Shown: positions 37,388 to 47,460, counted from the first letter of the stretch. The stretch is DNA of 64,000 nucleotides from Elusimicrobiota bacterium (GCA_016722575.1 JADKIY010000002.1:558001-622000); one strand, 5' to 3'. Notes: generated by a model from the sequence alone, not told the origin. Numbers and translations are program-made.

Positions 37388-37511
37388 TGGCGATGACACC
37401 CCCTTCCCGTTGTGGATGGATTTTCGATGAAAATAAAAAGCCCCTGCACCGGCGCATGTTCGGCCGGCCAAGGTATACCTTCGTTAACAACCGCGCGGTG
37501 TTTTGGTTCCG

Positions 37512-37856
37512 CTAACCCGGCGGCCAGCCGAGTCGACGACCCGCTAAAAAGTGATAGTGCAAATGATCCACGGCCTGACCCGCGTCGGGACCGTTGTTGA
37601 CCACCAGGCGGAAGCCCTTTTCCTCGACGGAAAATTGAACGGCCAGCTGTTGGGCGGCGCGGAGCGCGGCGCCCCCGAGCGGCAAATCCGCCACCGAAAC
37701 GTCCATCACGCGGGCCACGTGCATCTTGGGAATGATCAGCGCGTGAATCGGGGCCTGGGGATGAATGTCCCGAAAAGCCAACAGGGTTTCGTCTTCGTAG
37801 ACCACGTCGGCCGGGATCTCCCGCCGAACGATGCGGCAGAAGAGACAATCTTTCAC
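37512..37856 (-). CDS. HIT family nucleotide-binding protein
   Basis: A 114-residue histidine-triad protein of the HinT type: CLFCRIVRREIPADVVYEDE at the N-terminus, IPKMHVARVMDV in the middle and the triad in VDHLHYHFLAGR. It should hydrolyse AMP-linked phosphoramidates. It starts with GTG exactly six bases after a TATAAT. Confidence 0.93.
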   Translation of the reverse strand: MKDCLFCRIVRREIPADVVYEDETLLAFRDIHPQAPIHALIIPKMHVARVMDVSVADLPLGGAALRAAQQLAVQFSVEEKGFRLVVNNGPDAGQAVDHLHYHFLAGRRLGWPPG

Positions 37857-37862
37857 GGGCGA

Positions 37863-37868
37863 ATTATA
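37863..37868 (-). promoter_or_regulatory. -10 box six bases before the HIT start
   Basis: TATAAT on the minus strand, then TCGCCC, then GTG. The same N6-GTG spacing is seen at the GT39 and rsmE genes. Confidence 0.55.
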
Positions 37869-37896
37869 GCCGATTTTAAGCGTTTTGGGATGATTT

Positions 37897-38799
37897 TCAG
37901 AATTGAAAACCCACCGAAACGAAGTGGTTCATGCCCAGGTCGGCGAAGGGCCGAAGGGCATAATCCACCGTCATTTTGAGGATCGTCAGCCCCACCCCGG
38001 CGGAGGGGTTCCGCAAAATCGTGTTGTAGCCGCCCCGAAGCGCGAAGGAATGGCCCCCCGGAAGGGGCCAGGCCAGTTCCGCGCCGAAGGCGCCGGCGGC
38101 GTCCCCTTCCCGGCGAAGCATCGCGTCCGCCAAAAAGGTCCAGTTGGGTTCGATTTTGACCGAGGCGCCCACCGCGAAACGCTGGGGCAAAAATTCGTTG
38201 TTGCCGCCGAAATCCAGCCGGGTGCCCAGGTTGGTGGCCGTGGCTCCCAGGCGCCACTTCCGGTCGGTCCCGCCGGAGGCGGTCAGGCCCAAATCCACCG
38301 CCATGGCCGTGGCGCTTCGATCCACTTCGGAGCGGACCCACTTGAAGGCCCCGCCCAGGGAGAGCGCGCCGATCTTCAGGGCCCCCCCCGCCACCGCCGC
38401 GGCGTCGCCGGGCTTGAAGTTGCCCAGGGCGTTGGTGCCGGAATCGCTTCGGGTGAGGGACCCGGCGGACAAATATTGAACGCCGCCGCCGATGGCCAGG
38501 AAGCCCAGCTTCTGGGCGAAGGTGGCGTGGCCGAAACCTGTGTCGTCCAAATAGGGGGAATGGGCCAGAGACACCGAAAGACGCTTCACGTCGGTCAAGG
38601 CCGCCGGGTTGGTGAGCACCGCCGAGGCGTCGCCGGACAGGGACGCGCGAACTTCCCCCAGAGCCGCCGAGCGGGGGCTGGGCGGCATGCGCAGGAGGAC
38701 GCCCGCCGTGGTGCCCCGGGCGTCCCCATTAAAGGACGCCGCCGAAAGGGCCGTCGCAAAAACGAGCGTCAAACCGGCGGCGCGGGCCAGGTTCTTCAA
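37897..38799 (-). CDS. PorV/PorQ-family outer-membrane beta-barrel protein
   Basis: A 300-residue exported protein. A signal peptide (KNLARAAGLTLVFATALSAA) precedes VLLRMPPSPRSAALGEVRAS and DASAVLTNPAALTDVKRLSV, the hallmark N-terminal segment of the PorV/PorQ family, then alternating amphipathic strands and a terminal SVGFQF. In Bacteroidota PorV takes part in type 9 secretion. The TTG start at 38799 forms TTGA with the stop of the preceding secreted repeat protein, so the two are probably made together. Confidence 0.82.
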   Translation of the reverse strand: MKNLARAAGLTLVFATALSAASFNGDARGTTAGVLLRMPPSPRSAALGEVRASLSGDASAVLTNPAALTDVKRLSVSLAHSPYLDDTGFGHATFAQKLGFLAIGGGVQYLSAGSLTRSDSGTNALGNFKPGDAAAVAGGALKIGALSLGGAFKWVRSEVDRSATAMAVDLGLTASGGTDRKWRLGATATNLGTRLDFGGNNEFLPQRFAVGASVKIEPNWTFLADAMLRREGDAAGAFGAELAWPLPGGHSFALRGGYNTILRNPSAGVGLTILKMTVDYALRPFADLGMNHFVSVGFQF

Positions 38800-40586
38800 T
38801 TTTGAATCCCCACTTTCACGATTCGGTCGCCCGCGTCGAAATGGAGGAAGTAAGTGCCGGTGGCGACGATCTCCCCGGCGTCGTTGCGGCCGTCCCATTG
38901 GACGTCCCCGGCGCCGTCGGCGATCAACTCCCGGATTTTCTCTCCGGCGAAATCGTAGACTTGCACGCGCCCGTTCGCCCCGGCGTTCTTAATGGAGACC
39001 GGGCTTTGGCCGGGCCGAAAGGGATTGGGGCCCACGACGGGCGGCGGGGGCAGGGGCGGCAAATCGCCGTTGACGACGGCGGCGGAGAGCCGCTGGCCGT
39101 AGACTTCGGTTTCTCCCAGGTCCAGGGGCGCCTGGCCCAGGCCGCCGAAGACCACCAGGAATTCCCCGGTCCCGTTTCGGGCCGCGACGTTGGGGAGGTA
39201 GGCCGTCTCCACACCGTCGAACCCGACGGCGCTCACGAGCAGATTTTCGGGCAACTGCCGGACGCCGGACCGGGAGACGGACTGGGCGAAGATTTCGCCG
39301 GGCTCTCCCGGGGTTTGGAAATCAAACCGGTAGTCCCCCTGGTTCCAAACAACGGCGTAAATTTGGGCCCCCACATCAAAGGCCACGTCGGGCATGACCG
39401 CGTCGGCGAAAGGATCCGCCACCGGGGCCGAAAAGGGCGCCCGCCGGGCGGGCGCATTGATCGGGGCGTTGTCCCAGGTTCCGATGAGAAAATCGTCGTC
39501 GCCCGTTTCCGCGCCCGCCGCGGTCAAACGCTGGCCGACAATTTCGTATTTCGTGTCCATGCAACCGTCGTTGCACACATCCACGGGCTCTTCCTCGTTT
39601 CCTTCCCAGACCACCAGGTATTGGTTGTCCAAGGGGTTGTAGGCCACCCGGGGCGAATGGGCGTTGGTGTCGGTGGAACCCAAGGCCCCCATGTCGCTCA
39701 CGGGAAAATCGTTCACGCCGGTCTCGGCGCCGTTTTCGTCCAGCCGCTGGGCGAAAATTTCGTTTTCCGTGGCGTCGTTGGGCGGAGCGTCGTCCTGCCC
39801 CTCCCACACGACGAGGTATTCGTTGTCCCGGGCGTTGACGGCCACCGCCGGGAACCGGGCGAAATAGGTGTTGTTCCCCTCGGGTCCCATGTCGCTGATT
39901 CGGAAATTCTCGCCGGCGTGGGGTTGACCGTTCGCGCCCTGGACCAGGCGGCCGTAAATCTCCATGAGGCCGTCGGTGGCGCCGCTCTGCCAAACCACGA
40001 GGTAGTCGTCCGTGTTCGGGTTGTAGGCGACCGACGGCGCCGAGCAACCGACCGCGGTGTTTCCCTCCAGATCGGCGAAACCGCTGATCTGGGTCTCGTT
40101 GCCCAGCGGGGTGCCGGCCGCCGCCAATCGTTGAACCCAAATTTCGGTATTGCCCGTGGCGTTGCTTTCAAAAGCCAGGAGATATTCGTTCCGCTGTCGG
40201 TCGTAGGCGATGGCCGGGGACTTGGCGAAAACCGCCGTGTCGAAGTCGTTTCCCGCCGTCGTCAGGCGGAGCTGGCCGCCGACGGCTTCCCCGGAGGTCC
40301 CGTCGATCCGCTGTCCGAAAATCTCGATTTCGTCGTCGGCGGGCGGATCGTCGTCCGTGTCGCCGGCGTACACCACCAAATATTCGTTGTCCTGGGCGTT
40401 GTAGGCGACGGCTTGGATTCGATGGGCCGTGTGGCTAAAAGGCAGGATCCCCGTCGTGGGCACGCCGTCCACGCCCATGTGGCTGACCCGAAAATCGTCG
40501 ACCCCCACTTCCTCGAGGGCGTGGAGGGCGGGGGCGGATAGGGCACAGAACAATCCCGCCGCGATGAGTGTGACGCGTTTGGTCAT
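38796..40586 (-). CDS. Secreted repeat protein with FlgD-like C-terminal domain
   Basis: A 596-residue protein with a signal peptide (LIAAGLFCALSAPALHA) and seven repeats of a strand motif like VAYNxxDNEYLVVWEG, separated by FGQRL-type and FRVSDMG-type strands; this is likely a beta-propeller or stacked-sheet fold. The last 80 residues (VVGPNPFRPGQSPVSIKNAG, WDGRNDAGEIVATGTYF) match FlgD-type Ig-like tails and type 9 secretion C-terminal domains. Its gene overlaps a PorV-like gene. No enzymatic motif is seen. Confidence 0.82.
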   Translation of the reverse strand: MTKRVTLIAAGLFCALSAPALHALEEVGVDDFRVSHMGVDGVPTTGILPFSHTAHRIQAVAYNAQDNEYLVVYAGDTDDDPPADDEIEIFGQRIDGTSGEAVGGQLRLTTAGNDFDTAVFAKSPAIAYDRQRNEYLLAFESNATGNTEIWVQRLAAAGTPLGNETQISGFADLEGNTAVGCSAPSVAYNPNTDDYLVVWQSGATDGLMEIYGRLVQGANGQPHAGENFRISDMGPEGNNTYFARFPAVAVNARDNEYLVVWEGQDDAPPNDATENEIFAQRLDENGAETGVNDFPVSDMGALGSTDTNAHSPRVAYNPLDNQYLVVWEGNEEEPVDVCNDGCMDTKYEIVGQRLTAAGAETGDDDFLIGTWDNAPINAPARRAPFSAPVADPFADAVMPDVAFDVGAQIYAVVWNQGDYRFDFQTPGEPGEIFAQSVSRSGVRQLPENLLVSAVGFDGVETAYLPNVAARNGTGEFLVVFGGLGQAPLDLGETEVYGQRLSAAVVNGDLPPLPPPPVVGPNPFRPGQSPVSIKNAGANGRVQVYDFAGEKIRELIADGAGDVQWDGRNDAGEIVATGTYFLHFDAGDRIVKVGIQN

Positions 40587-40633
40587 TTTTAGTCGGTGTC
40601 GGAAATTTAACTTGGGAACGGAGGAGCCGCGGT

Positions 40634-40639
40634 ATTATA
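40634..40639 (-). promoter_or_regulatory. -10 box upstream of the secreted repeat protein
   Basis: TATAAT on the minus strand inside the near-palindrome CCGTGGTATAATACCGCGG, 47 bases before the ATG. No clear -35. Confidence 0.45.
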
Positions 40640-40650
40640 CCACGGTTATT

Positions 40651-41844
40651 TCAAATCGTGACGGCCGCCAGGCGCCCCGGGGGCAGGTTTCGGTCGTGGG
40701 GAACGCGGATGTAGTTTTCGGTCCAGCCCTCCCCGTCGGGTTCGGTGACCACCTGGCGCACGGTGCCGGCGAAACGGGCCCGGAATTGGGCCTTGAGCTT
40801 CTCCCCCAGGGCCAAAAGCGCGTCCACCCGGCGCCGCTGAACGTCGTGGGCCAGGGGCGGAAGCTCCGCGGCCTTGGTGCCGGGCCGCGGGGAGTAGGGA
40901 AACACGTGCAGGCCCGAGAGGGCCAGGGCTTCGATGCGTTGGTAGGTGTTTTGAAAGGCCGCCTCGGTTTCGGTCGGGAAACCCACCAGGACGTCGGCCG
41001 TCAGGCCGCAGTCCGGCAGGTGGCGGCGAATAAAGTCCACGCGCTCCCGATATTTTTCGAAGGCGTACCAACGGCCCATGTCTTTCAACACGCCGTCGTC
41101 CGCCGACTGCATCGGAATGTGTAAATGGCGGCAAACTTTCGAATTCCGGGCCGCCAACAAAACGATCTCGTCCGAGACTTCCGTGACTTCCAGGGAGGAA
41201 AGGCGGATTCGAAAGTCCCCGGGAATTTCCACCAACTTTTCCAGCAGCCCCGCCAGGTCGAAGCGCTTCCCCTCCAGAGCCCCCTGGTAGAGCCCCAGGC
41301 GGATGCCCGTCAAAACGATTTCCCCGTGGCCGGCGGCGGCCAGGGTGGCAATTTCTTGAATCACCTGGTCGGCGGGCTTGTTCCAATAGGTCGGGCGGGT
41401 CTGGGGGATGATGCAGTAGGTGCAGGGGGCCCGGCAGCCGTCCTGAATTTTAACGAAAGCCCGGGAGCGGTCCGAAAAGCGGGAGAGGCCGAAAACTTCG
41501 GGCGCCACTTCGAAACCCACGCAGGCGGGGAGGCCGTTTTTTTCCGCGTTGGAATAAACTTCCACCCGGGGCGACAGGGCCCGAAGCTCGTCCGGCGCGT
41601 GGGTGGCGTAACAGCCGGTGACGATCACCCGGGCGTGGTCGTTTTCCCTGAGGAGGCGGCGGACGAACTGGCGGCACTCCTGGTCGGCCTTGGCCGTCAC
41701 GGAGCAGGAATTGACCAGGCAAAGGTCGGCGTCGGCGGCTTTCTCGACGGTCACGGCCCCGCCGGAGCTCATCTTTTCCCGGAGAAGTTCGGTGTCGTAT
41801 TGATTGGCTTTGCAGCCGAAGGTGTGGAGGTAAACGCGGTTCAA
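40651..41844 (-). CDS. mtaB: tRNA t6A37 methylthiotransferase MtaB
   Basis: A 397-residue radical-SAM methylthiotransferase that converts t6A37 to ms2t6A37. The N-terminal MTTase domain has VYLHTFGCKANQYDTELL, with further cysteines in VNSCSVTAKADQ and VTGCYATHAP. The radical-SAM cluster motif is DGCRAPCTYCIIPQTRP. A C-terminal TRAM-like domain follows. The TTG start at 41844 overlaps the upstream stop in TTGA. Confidence 0.92.
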   Translation of the reverse strand: MNRVYLHTFGCKANQYDTELLREKMSSGGAVTVEKAADADLCLVNSCSVTAKADQECRQFVRRLLRENDHARVIVTGCYATHAPDELRALSPRVEVYSNAEKNGLPACVGFEVAPEVFGLSRFSDRSRAFVKIQDGCRAPCTYCIIPQTRPTYWNKPADQVIQEIATLAAAGHGEIVLTGIRLGLYQGALEGKRFDLAGLLEKLVEIPGDFRIRLSSLEVTEVSDEIVLLAARNSKVCRHLHIPMQSADDGVLKDMGRWYAFEKYRERVDFIRRHLPDCGLTADVLVGFPTETEAAFQNTYQRIEALALSGLHVFPYSPRPGTKAAELPPLAHDVQRRRVDALLALGEKLKAQFRARFAGTVRQVVTEPDGEGWTENYIRVPHDRNLPPGRLAAVTI

Positions 41845-42257
41845 GAGGTGTGCCGGATGGTCCGCACCCAGGCCCCCGCCAGGCCGCCCATAACGGCGAT
41901 GGAGGAAGCCACGAAGGCCACGGGCACGGCGATGCGCCAATAATCGGCTTGCATCAGCACGGCCGCCAGGGGCGCGCCCTGGGGGTTCGCCAGGCTGGCG
42001 ATGGCGGGCGCCTCGGTCATGGCGTGACGGGTCAGTTGCTGAAGGGAAAAAGGAAGGCCCACGATGACGCCCGAAAGCCAGGCCTGGCGGCCGGCCACGA
42101 TCCCGGCCAGGAGGCCGATCACAAAGAGGCCCAGGAGAATTCCGATGGGCTCCAGCAGGTAAAAAAGCCCCGCCAAAAGACCCAGGGCCGAGATCGCCGT
42201 CGAGGACAGGGCGATCCAGGTCCAGGAATTCTTGGGTTTAGGTGTGTTAAAGCTCAT
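41841..42257 (-). CDS. Small polytopic membrane protein of unknown function
   Basis: A 138-residue protein with four hydrophobic segments (WIALSSTAISALGLLAGLFY, IGILLGLFVIGLLAGIVAG, AWLSGVIVGLPFSLQ, AVPVAFVASSIAVMGGLAGA) and no charged catalytic residues. I do not recognise the family. It overlaps rsmE by 11 bases and mtaB by four, so it is translated as part of that unit. Confidence 0.65.
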   Translation of the reverse strand: MSFNTPKPKNSWTWIALSSTAISALGLLAGLFYLLEPIGILLGLFVIGLLAGIVAGRQAWLSGVIVGLPFSLQQLTRHAMTEAPAIASLANPQGAPLAAVLMQADYWRIAVPVAFVASSIAVMGGLAGAWVRTIRHTS

Positions 42258-42987
42258 AAAGAAAGGCCGCGGCGGCGGCGAGGCCGGCGGTCTCCGTTCG
42301 TAGGATGCGGGGACCCAACGTCACGGTCCGGGCGCCCCGGGCTTCGGCCCGGAAAACTTCCTCCGGGCTCAAGCCACCTTCGGGGCCAATAATAACATTA
42401 ATGGTCGGAAGGGCGGCGGCCCGCTCCCGTCGGAAAGCGTCCAGGCCCGCTTTCAGCGACGTTCCGGCCGCCGATTCCCAGGGCAAAAAGGTCCATTGGT
42501 CCGGCTCGATCCGGGCCAGGGCGGCGTTCCAGTCCAGGGGCGTCTGCACCCGGGGGACGTCCGTGCGGCCGCACTGCTGGGCGGCGGAGCGGATGATTTT
42601 TTCCCACCGTTCGAGGCGGGCGGGCAGGCGCTCGGCGGGCACCCGGCCCACGGACCGCTCGGAGTTCACCGGGATGAATTCGTGAACGCCCAGTTCCGTG
42701 CCCTTTTCCAAAATCCATTCCATCTTGTCGCCCTTGGGCAGGACTTGAAAGAGGCGCAGGCGGTAACGGGAGGTTTCCTGTTTTTCCTCGGCCACCACCC
42801 GGCCGTCCACTTTACTGGGGGTCACGGTCTCCAACACCCCGCGAAAGGACCGGTCCCCCCCGTCGAACAGCTGGATTTCCTCCCCGGGCTGTTTGCGAAG
42901 CACCCGGGCCACGTGTTCGGACTCCTGGCGGTTCAGCCAGAAATAGCTGCCGCGGATGTTTTCGGGGGGGACGTAGAAGTGGGGCAC
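42247..42987 (-). CDS. rsmE: 16S rRNA m3U1498 methyltransferase
   Basis: A 246-residue SPOUT methyltransferase acting on 16S rRNA U1498. The N-terminal PUA-like domain includes WLNRQESEHVARVLRKQPGE; the C-terminal knot has NVIIGPEGGLSPEEVFRAEA and VTLGPRILRTETAGLAAAAA, the SAM-binding signature. The GTG start is six bases after TAGAAT. Confidence 0.95.
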   Translation of the reverse strand: MPHFYVPPENIRGSYFWLNRQESEHVARVLRKQPGEEIQLFDGGDRSFRGVLETVTPSKVDGRVVAEEKQETSRYRLRLFQVLPKGDKMEWILEKGTELGVHEFIPVNSERSVGRVPAERLPARLERWEKIIRSAAQQCGRTDVPRVQTPLDWNAALARIEPDQWTFLPWESAAGTSLKAGLDAFRRERAAALPTINVIIGPEGGLSPEEVFRAEARGARTVTLGPRILRTETAGLAAAAAFLYEL

Positions 42988-42993
42988 GCCCCT

Positions 42994-42999
42994 ATTCTA
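42994..42999 (-). promoter_or_regulatory. -10-like box six bases before rsmE, overlapping the pilin stop
   Basis: TAGAAT on the minus strand (its TAG is the prepilin stop), then AGGGGC, then GTG. It could make a leaderless rsmE message, or be chance. Confidence 0.35.
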
Positions 43000-43485
43000 C
43001 CACAGGCTCCAGGTCCGTCCGCTGGAATCGGTGTGGGTGCACATGACGTGAACCTCCCCGGTGAGAAAGGACATGGTCGGGTCCAGAGGGACATACCAGG
43101 CCACAAACATGCCTCCGTCGGGAAACATCATCGCCAGTTCGGAAGCGACGTAATCCCTGTTGGCGTGGTTGGCGTAACCGGGGATCGTGATCATGGGGGC
43201 GGTGTCCAGGTATTTCGGATAAAGCCACCAGGAGGTGAAAGCCGAACCGGTCCCCGTTCCCGTTCCCCCCGCGCTGGGATAGCGCCCTTCGTTGTCGGCG
43301 TAATAAATGCTCATGGCGCTTCGAACGGAACCCAGGGCCCCTTTGATGGACGCCTCCCGGGCCTTGACCACCAGGCCCGCGAATTTGGGAATGGCGATGG
43401 CGGCGAGGAGGCCGATGATGGCCACCACGATCATCAGTTCGATGAGCGTAAAACCGCCGCTGGGACGGACGGCCGATTTTTTCAC
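42997..43485 (-). CDS. Type IV prepilin / pseudopilin
   Basis: A 162-residue prepilin. After a short basic leader the class III signal SGGFTLIELMIVVAIIGLLA is complete: peptidase cleavage before Phe, Glu at +5 and a hydrophobic helix. The C-terminal part (MSIYYADNEGRYPSAGG, CTHTDSSGRTWSLW) looks like the globular head of a type II secretion or pilus subunit. It starts with GTG. No other pilus genes are nearby, so the assembly machinery must be elsewhere. Confidence 0.92.
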   Translation of the reverse strand: MKKSAVRPSGGFTLIELMIVVAIIGLLAAIAIPKFAGLVVKAREASIKGALGSVRSAMSIYYADNEGRYPSAGGTGTGTGSAFTSWWLYPKYLDTAPMITIPGYANHANRDYVASELAMMFPDGGMFVAWYVPLDPTMSFLTGEVHVMCTHTDSSGRTWSLW

Positions 43486-43491
43486 CCTTTT

Positions 43492-43520
43492 AGGTTAGCC
43501 CTCGAAGGGAAATATTACAA
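43492..43520 (-). promoter_or_regulatory. Promoter of the prepilin gene
   Basis: TTGTAA (43520-43515), a 17-base spacer and TAACCT (43497-43492) on the minus strand, followed six bases later by the GTG start, so a leaderless message is predicted. Confidence 0.6.
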
Positions 43521-43529
43521 CAGTGTAAT
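43514..43529. promoter_or_regulatory. Inverted repeat overlapping the prepilin -35
   Basis: ATTACA-ACAG-TGTAAT, a 6-bp perfect dyad with a four-base spacer. Its position over the -35 would let a bound protein block or adjust the promoter. Confidence 0.4.
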
Positions 43530-43554
43530 GATTTTGGACTCAGAGGCCGGAGAG

Positions 43555-44661
43555 TTATTTTCCGAAGGCTTTTTTAAAGAAACCTTCGTCGTCGGAAATG
43601 CCTTTTTCGCCCATGGTTTGGGCCAGTTCGGCCAGGAGGCGGCGTTGGTCCTTGGAGAGCTTCGTCGGCACCTCGATGGAAATCCGGACGAACAAATCCC
43701 CCCGCCCGCTTCCGCGCATGCGCGGCATGCCCGCGCCCCGGACCCGGAGCACCGAGCCCGGCTGGGTGCCGGCGGGAATATGGATGCGGACCGGCTTCTC
43801 CAGGGTGGGCACCTCCACCTCGCCCCCCAGGGCCGCCAGGGGGACGGACACCCGGCGAAGGGTCGTGAGATCCTCCCCGTCCCGCTCAAATCGATCGTCG
43901 GTGCGCACGCGCACCACCACAAAAAGGTCTCCCGGGGGCGCGCCCCGGCCGCCGGCTTCGCCCGCGCCCGACACCCGCAACACGGTGCCGTCTTCGACCC
44001 CGGCCGGCACCCGCACGCGGATGGTCTCGGCCTGGCGGGTGTGTCCCTGCCCTCGGCAGTCGGGGCAGGGGCTTTCCACGATCTGGCCTTCCCCCTGGCA
44101 CTTGGAGCAGGTTTGGGCGAGGGTGAAAAAGCCCCGGGTCACGCGAACCTGGCCCGCGCCCCGGCAGTCGGGGCAGGTCTTCGACGAGGTTCCCGCCTTG
44201 GCGCCCGAACCGCGGCACTTCTCGCAGGCCACCGTGCGGTTCACCCGGACGCTGGACTCCGTTCCGTTGAAGGCTTCCTGGAGGGTGACCACGTGTTCAA
44301 ATTGCAGATCCGCGCCCTTCCGGGGGCCGCTTCGGCGGCTCCGGCCGCCGCCGAACATGTCGCCGAAGACGCTGGAGAAAATGTCCGAGGCGTCGGCGCC
44401 TTCGAACCCGCCGAAGCCGCCGCCCGTCTGGGCCTGGGGGCCGGCGTGGCCGTATTGGTCGTAGGCCTGGCGTTTTTCCGGATTGGACAAAACGTCGTAG
44501 GCCTCGTTGATGTCCTTGAGTTTCTCCTCAGCGCCCTTGTCCCCCTGGTTCCGGTCGGGGTGGTACTGGAGGGCCTGTTTCCGGTAGGCGGATTTCAGCT
44601 CTTCCGGAGTGGCGGTTTTGGAGACGCCAAGAGTTTCGTAGTAATCCCGCTTCGAGGCCAT
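43555..44661 (-). CDS. dnaJ: Chaperone DnaJ
   Basis: A 368-residue type I J-protein. The J domain has YHPDRNQGD (HPD motif), followed by a Gly/Phe-rich linker, four CxxCxGxG zinc motifs (CEKCRGSG, CPDCRGAG, CSKCQGEG, CPDCRGQG) and the substrate-binding C-terminal domain. AAAGGA lies six bases before the ATG. It lies 848 bases downstream of dnaK, beyond a terminator and a repeat element, so it may have its own expression. Confidence 0.97.
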   Translation of the reverse strand: MASKRDYYETLGVSKTATPEELKSAYRKQALQYHPDRNQGDKGAEEKLKDINEAYDVLSNPEKRQAYDQYGHAGPQAQTGGGFGGFEGADASDIFSSVFGDMFGGGRSRRSGPRKGADLQFEHVVTLQEAFNGTESSVRVNRTVACEKCRGSGAKAGTSSKTCPDCRGAGQVRVTRGFFTLAQTCSKCQGEGQIVESPCPDCRGQGHTRQAETIRVRVPAGVEDGTVLRVSGAGEAGGRGAPPGDLFVVVRVRTDDRFERDGEDLTTLRRVSVPLAALGGEVEVPTLEKPVRIHIPAGTQPGSVLRVRGAGMPRMRGSGRGDLFVRISIEVPTKLSKDQRRLLAELAQTMGEKGISDDEGFFKKAFGK

Positions 44662-44843
44662 TATTTGTCCTTTGGTTACCGAAAATTTTTTCCTTCCCCC
44701 CTTGAGGGGGAAGGTACGGATGGGGGGTGCTGTTGAATCTTATTTCCTAAAAAATTTGCCGAAGGCTTTTTTAAAATCAACGTCGTGGGCCTTCCCGGCC
44801 CACACCCGGCACCGACTTCCCAGGCGCTTCGCCCTGGACCCGA

Positions 44844-44881
44844 GTGACTTCTCTTTTTGCTTGTCCAAAAAGAGAAGTCAC
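44844..44881. repeat. Perfect inverted repeat, left end of the composite element
   Basis: A 16-bp perfect stem, GTGACTTCTCTTTTTG paired with CAAAAAGAGAAGTCAC, around the six-base loop CTTGTC. Confidence 0.9.
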
Positions 44882-45226
44882 CAAGAGAAAAAGACCCCCC
44901 AGACGGCCTGCGCGCGGTCTTTTTGCCGGGCATGCGGAACTCGCCCCGTCAAAAGCCCGTGACGGGGCTCAAACAGTCCTCGGCCGCCGCGGCGACAAAA
45001 AGCCCGTGCTCGATTCGCCTCAAGGGGCCCCCGAAAGTCAAAAAAAGGCTTCGGGTGTTGCCTATGCCTATGTAGCTAAAATCCCCCCTTGAGGCGTTAT
45101 GAGCACGCTTTTTGAAGATCGCGGCCCGGACCTGTCTGATCCGGCCCGTAGGATTTTGAGGGCCGGGAGTTGGTCCGGGCTCCTTCAAAAAAGCGCGCGC
45201 AAGCCGTCGGGGGCGGTTTTCTTTTG

Positions 45227-45260
45227 CTTACTTTTCTTTGGGCGGCCAAAGAAAAGTAAG
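45227..45260. repeat. Perfect inverted repeat, right end of the composite element
   Basis: A 15-bp perfect stem, CTTACTTTTCTTTGG paired with CCAAAGAAAAGTAAG, around a four-base loop. This sequence resembles a hairpin found widely between genes in bacteria. Confidence 0.9.
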
Positions 45261-45456
45261 TTGCCGCCGGGCAACCCCCGGCGACTTTACGTTTCTGATT
45301 AGGAGTTTTTGTGTGTCTTTACCGTTATCGTTGGAACGCGCGGAATGTTTTCTTCTTCGTGGGGTTGTTATGGAGGGGGGCGTTTCCGTTGTGGCGGTGG
45401 AACGCCGGGCGCATAATTTCTTCTTAGTGAAACTTTTTTACTGAAGTATCGAACAA

Positions 45457-45488
45457 AAGATGGGATGGGGTTTCCCCCATCCCATCTT
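45457..45488 (-). terminator. Rho-independent terminator of dnaK
   Basis: A 14-bp perfect stem (AAGATGGGATGGGG with CCCCATCCCATCTT) and GAAA tetraloop on the minus strand, followed by TTTTGTT, 22 bases past the dnaK stop. Confidence 0.9.
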
Positions 45489-45509
45489 CGCTCTTAGATA
45501 ACTGAGAAA

Positions 45510-47399
<1,890 letters not shown>

Positions 47400-47460
47400 G
47401 ATTGGTTCCTCCTGAAAATTTCAACGTCGCCTTGCGTTTTTTCTTCCGTGGGGGGCCGTG

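Larger units (their letters stand above)
44844..45260. repeat. Composite inverted-repeat element (two facing copies)
   Basis: The two halves are diverged reverse complements centred near 45055. The inner arms are 44997-45027 and 45085-45113, sharing CCCCTTGAGGCG, GAGCACG and CTTTTT. Similarity continues outward (CAAAAAGACCGCGCGCAGG against CAAAAAAGCGCGCGCAAG) to a terminal hairpin on each side. No transposase or coding capacity is present, so it looks like a MITE or REP-type element. Confidence 0.75.
44662..45509. other. dnaK-dnaJ intergenic region
   Basis: 848 bases without a recognised gene. It holds the dnaK terminator, the inverted-repeat element at 44844-45260 and a short minus-strand stretch (near 44760-44800) encoding DFKKAFGKFF, similar to the DnaJ C-terminus FFKKAFGK. 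Open frames here follow the palindromes and look non-coding. Confidence 0.7.

Noticed and set aside
45099..45444. Short plus-strand frames in the dnaK-dnaJ spacer
   Set aside because: They are translations of the hairpin repeats (for example FFGRPKKSK) and lack start signals; similar spurious frames appear wherever such repeats occur.
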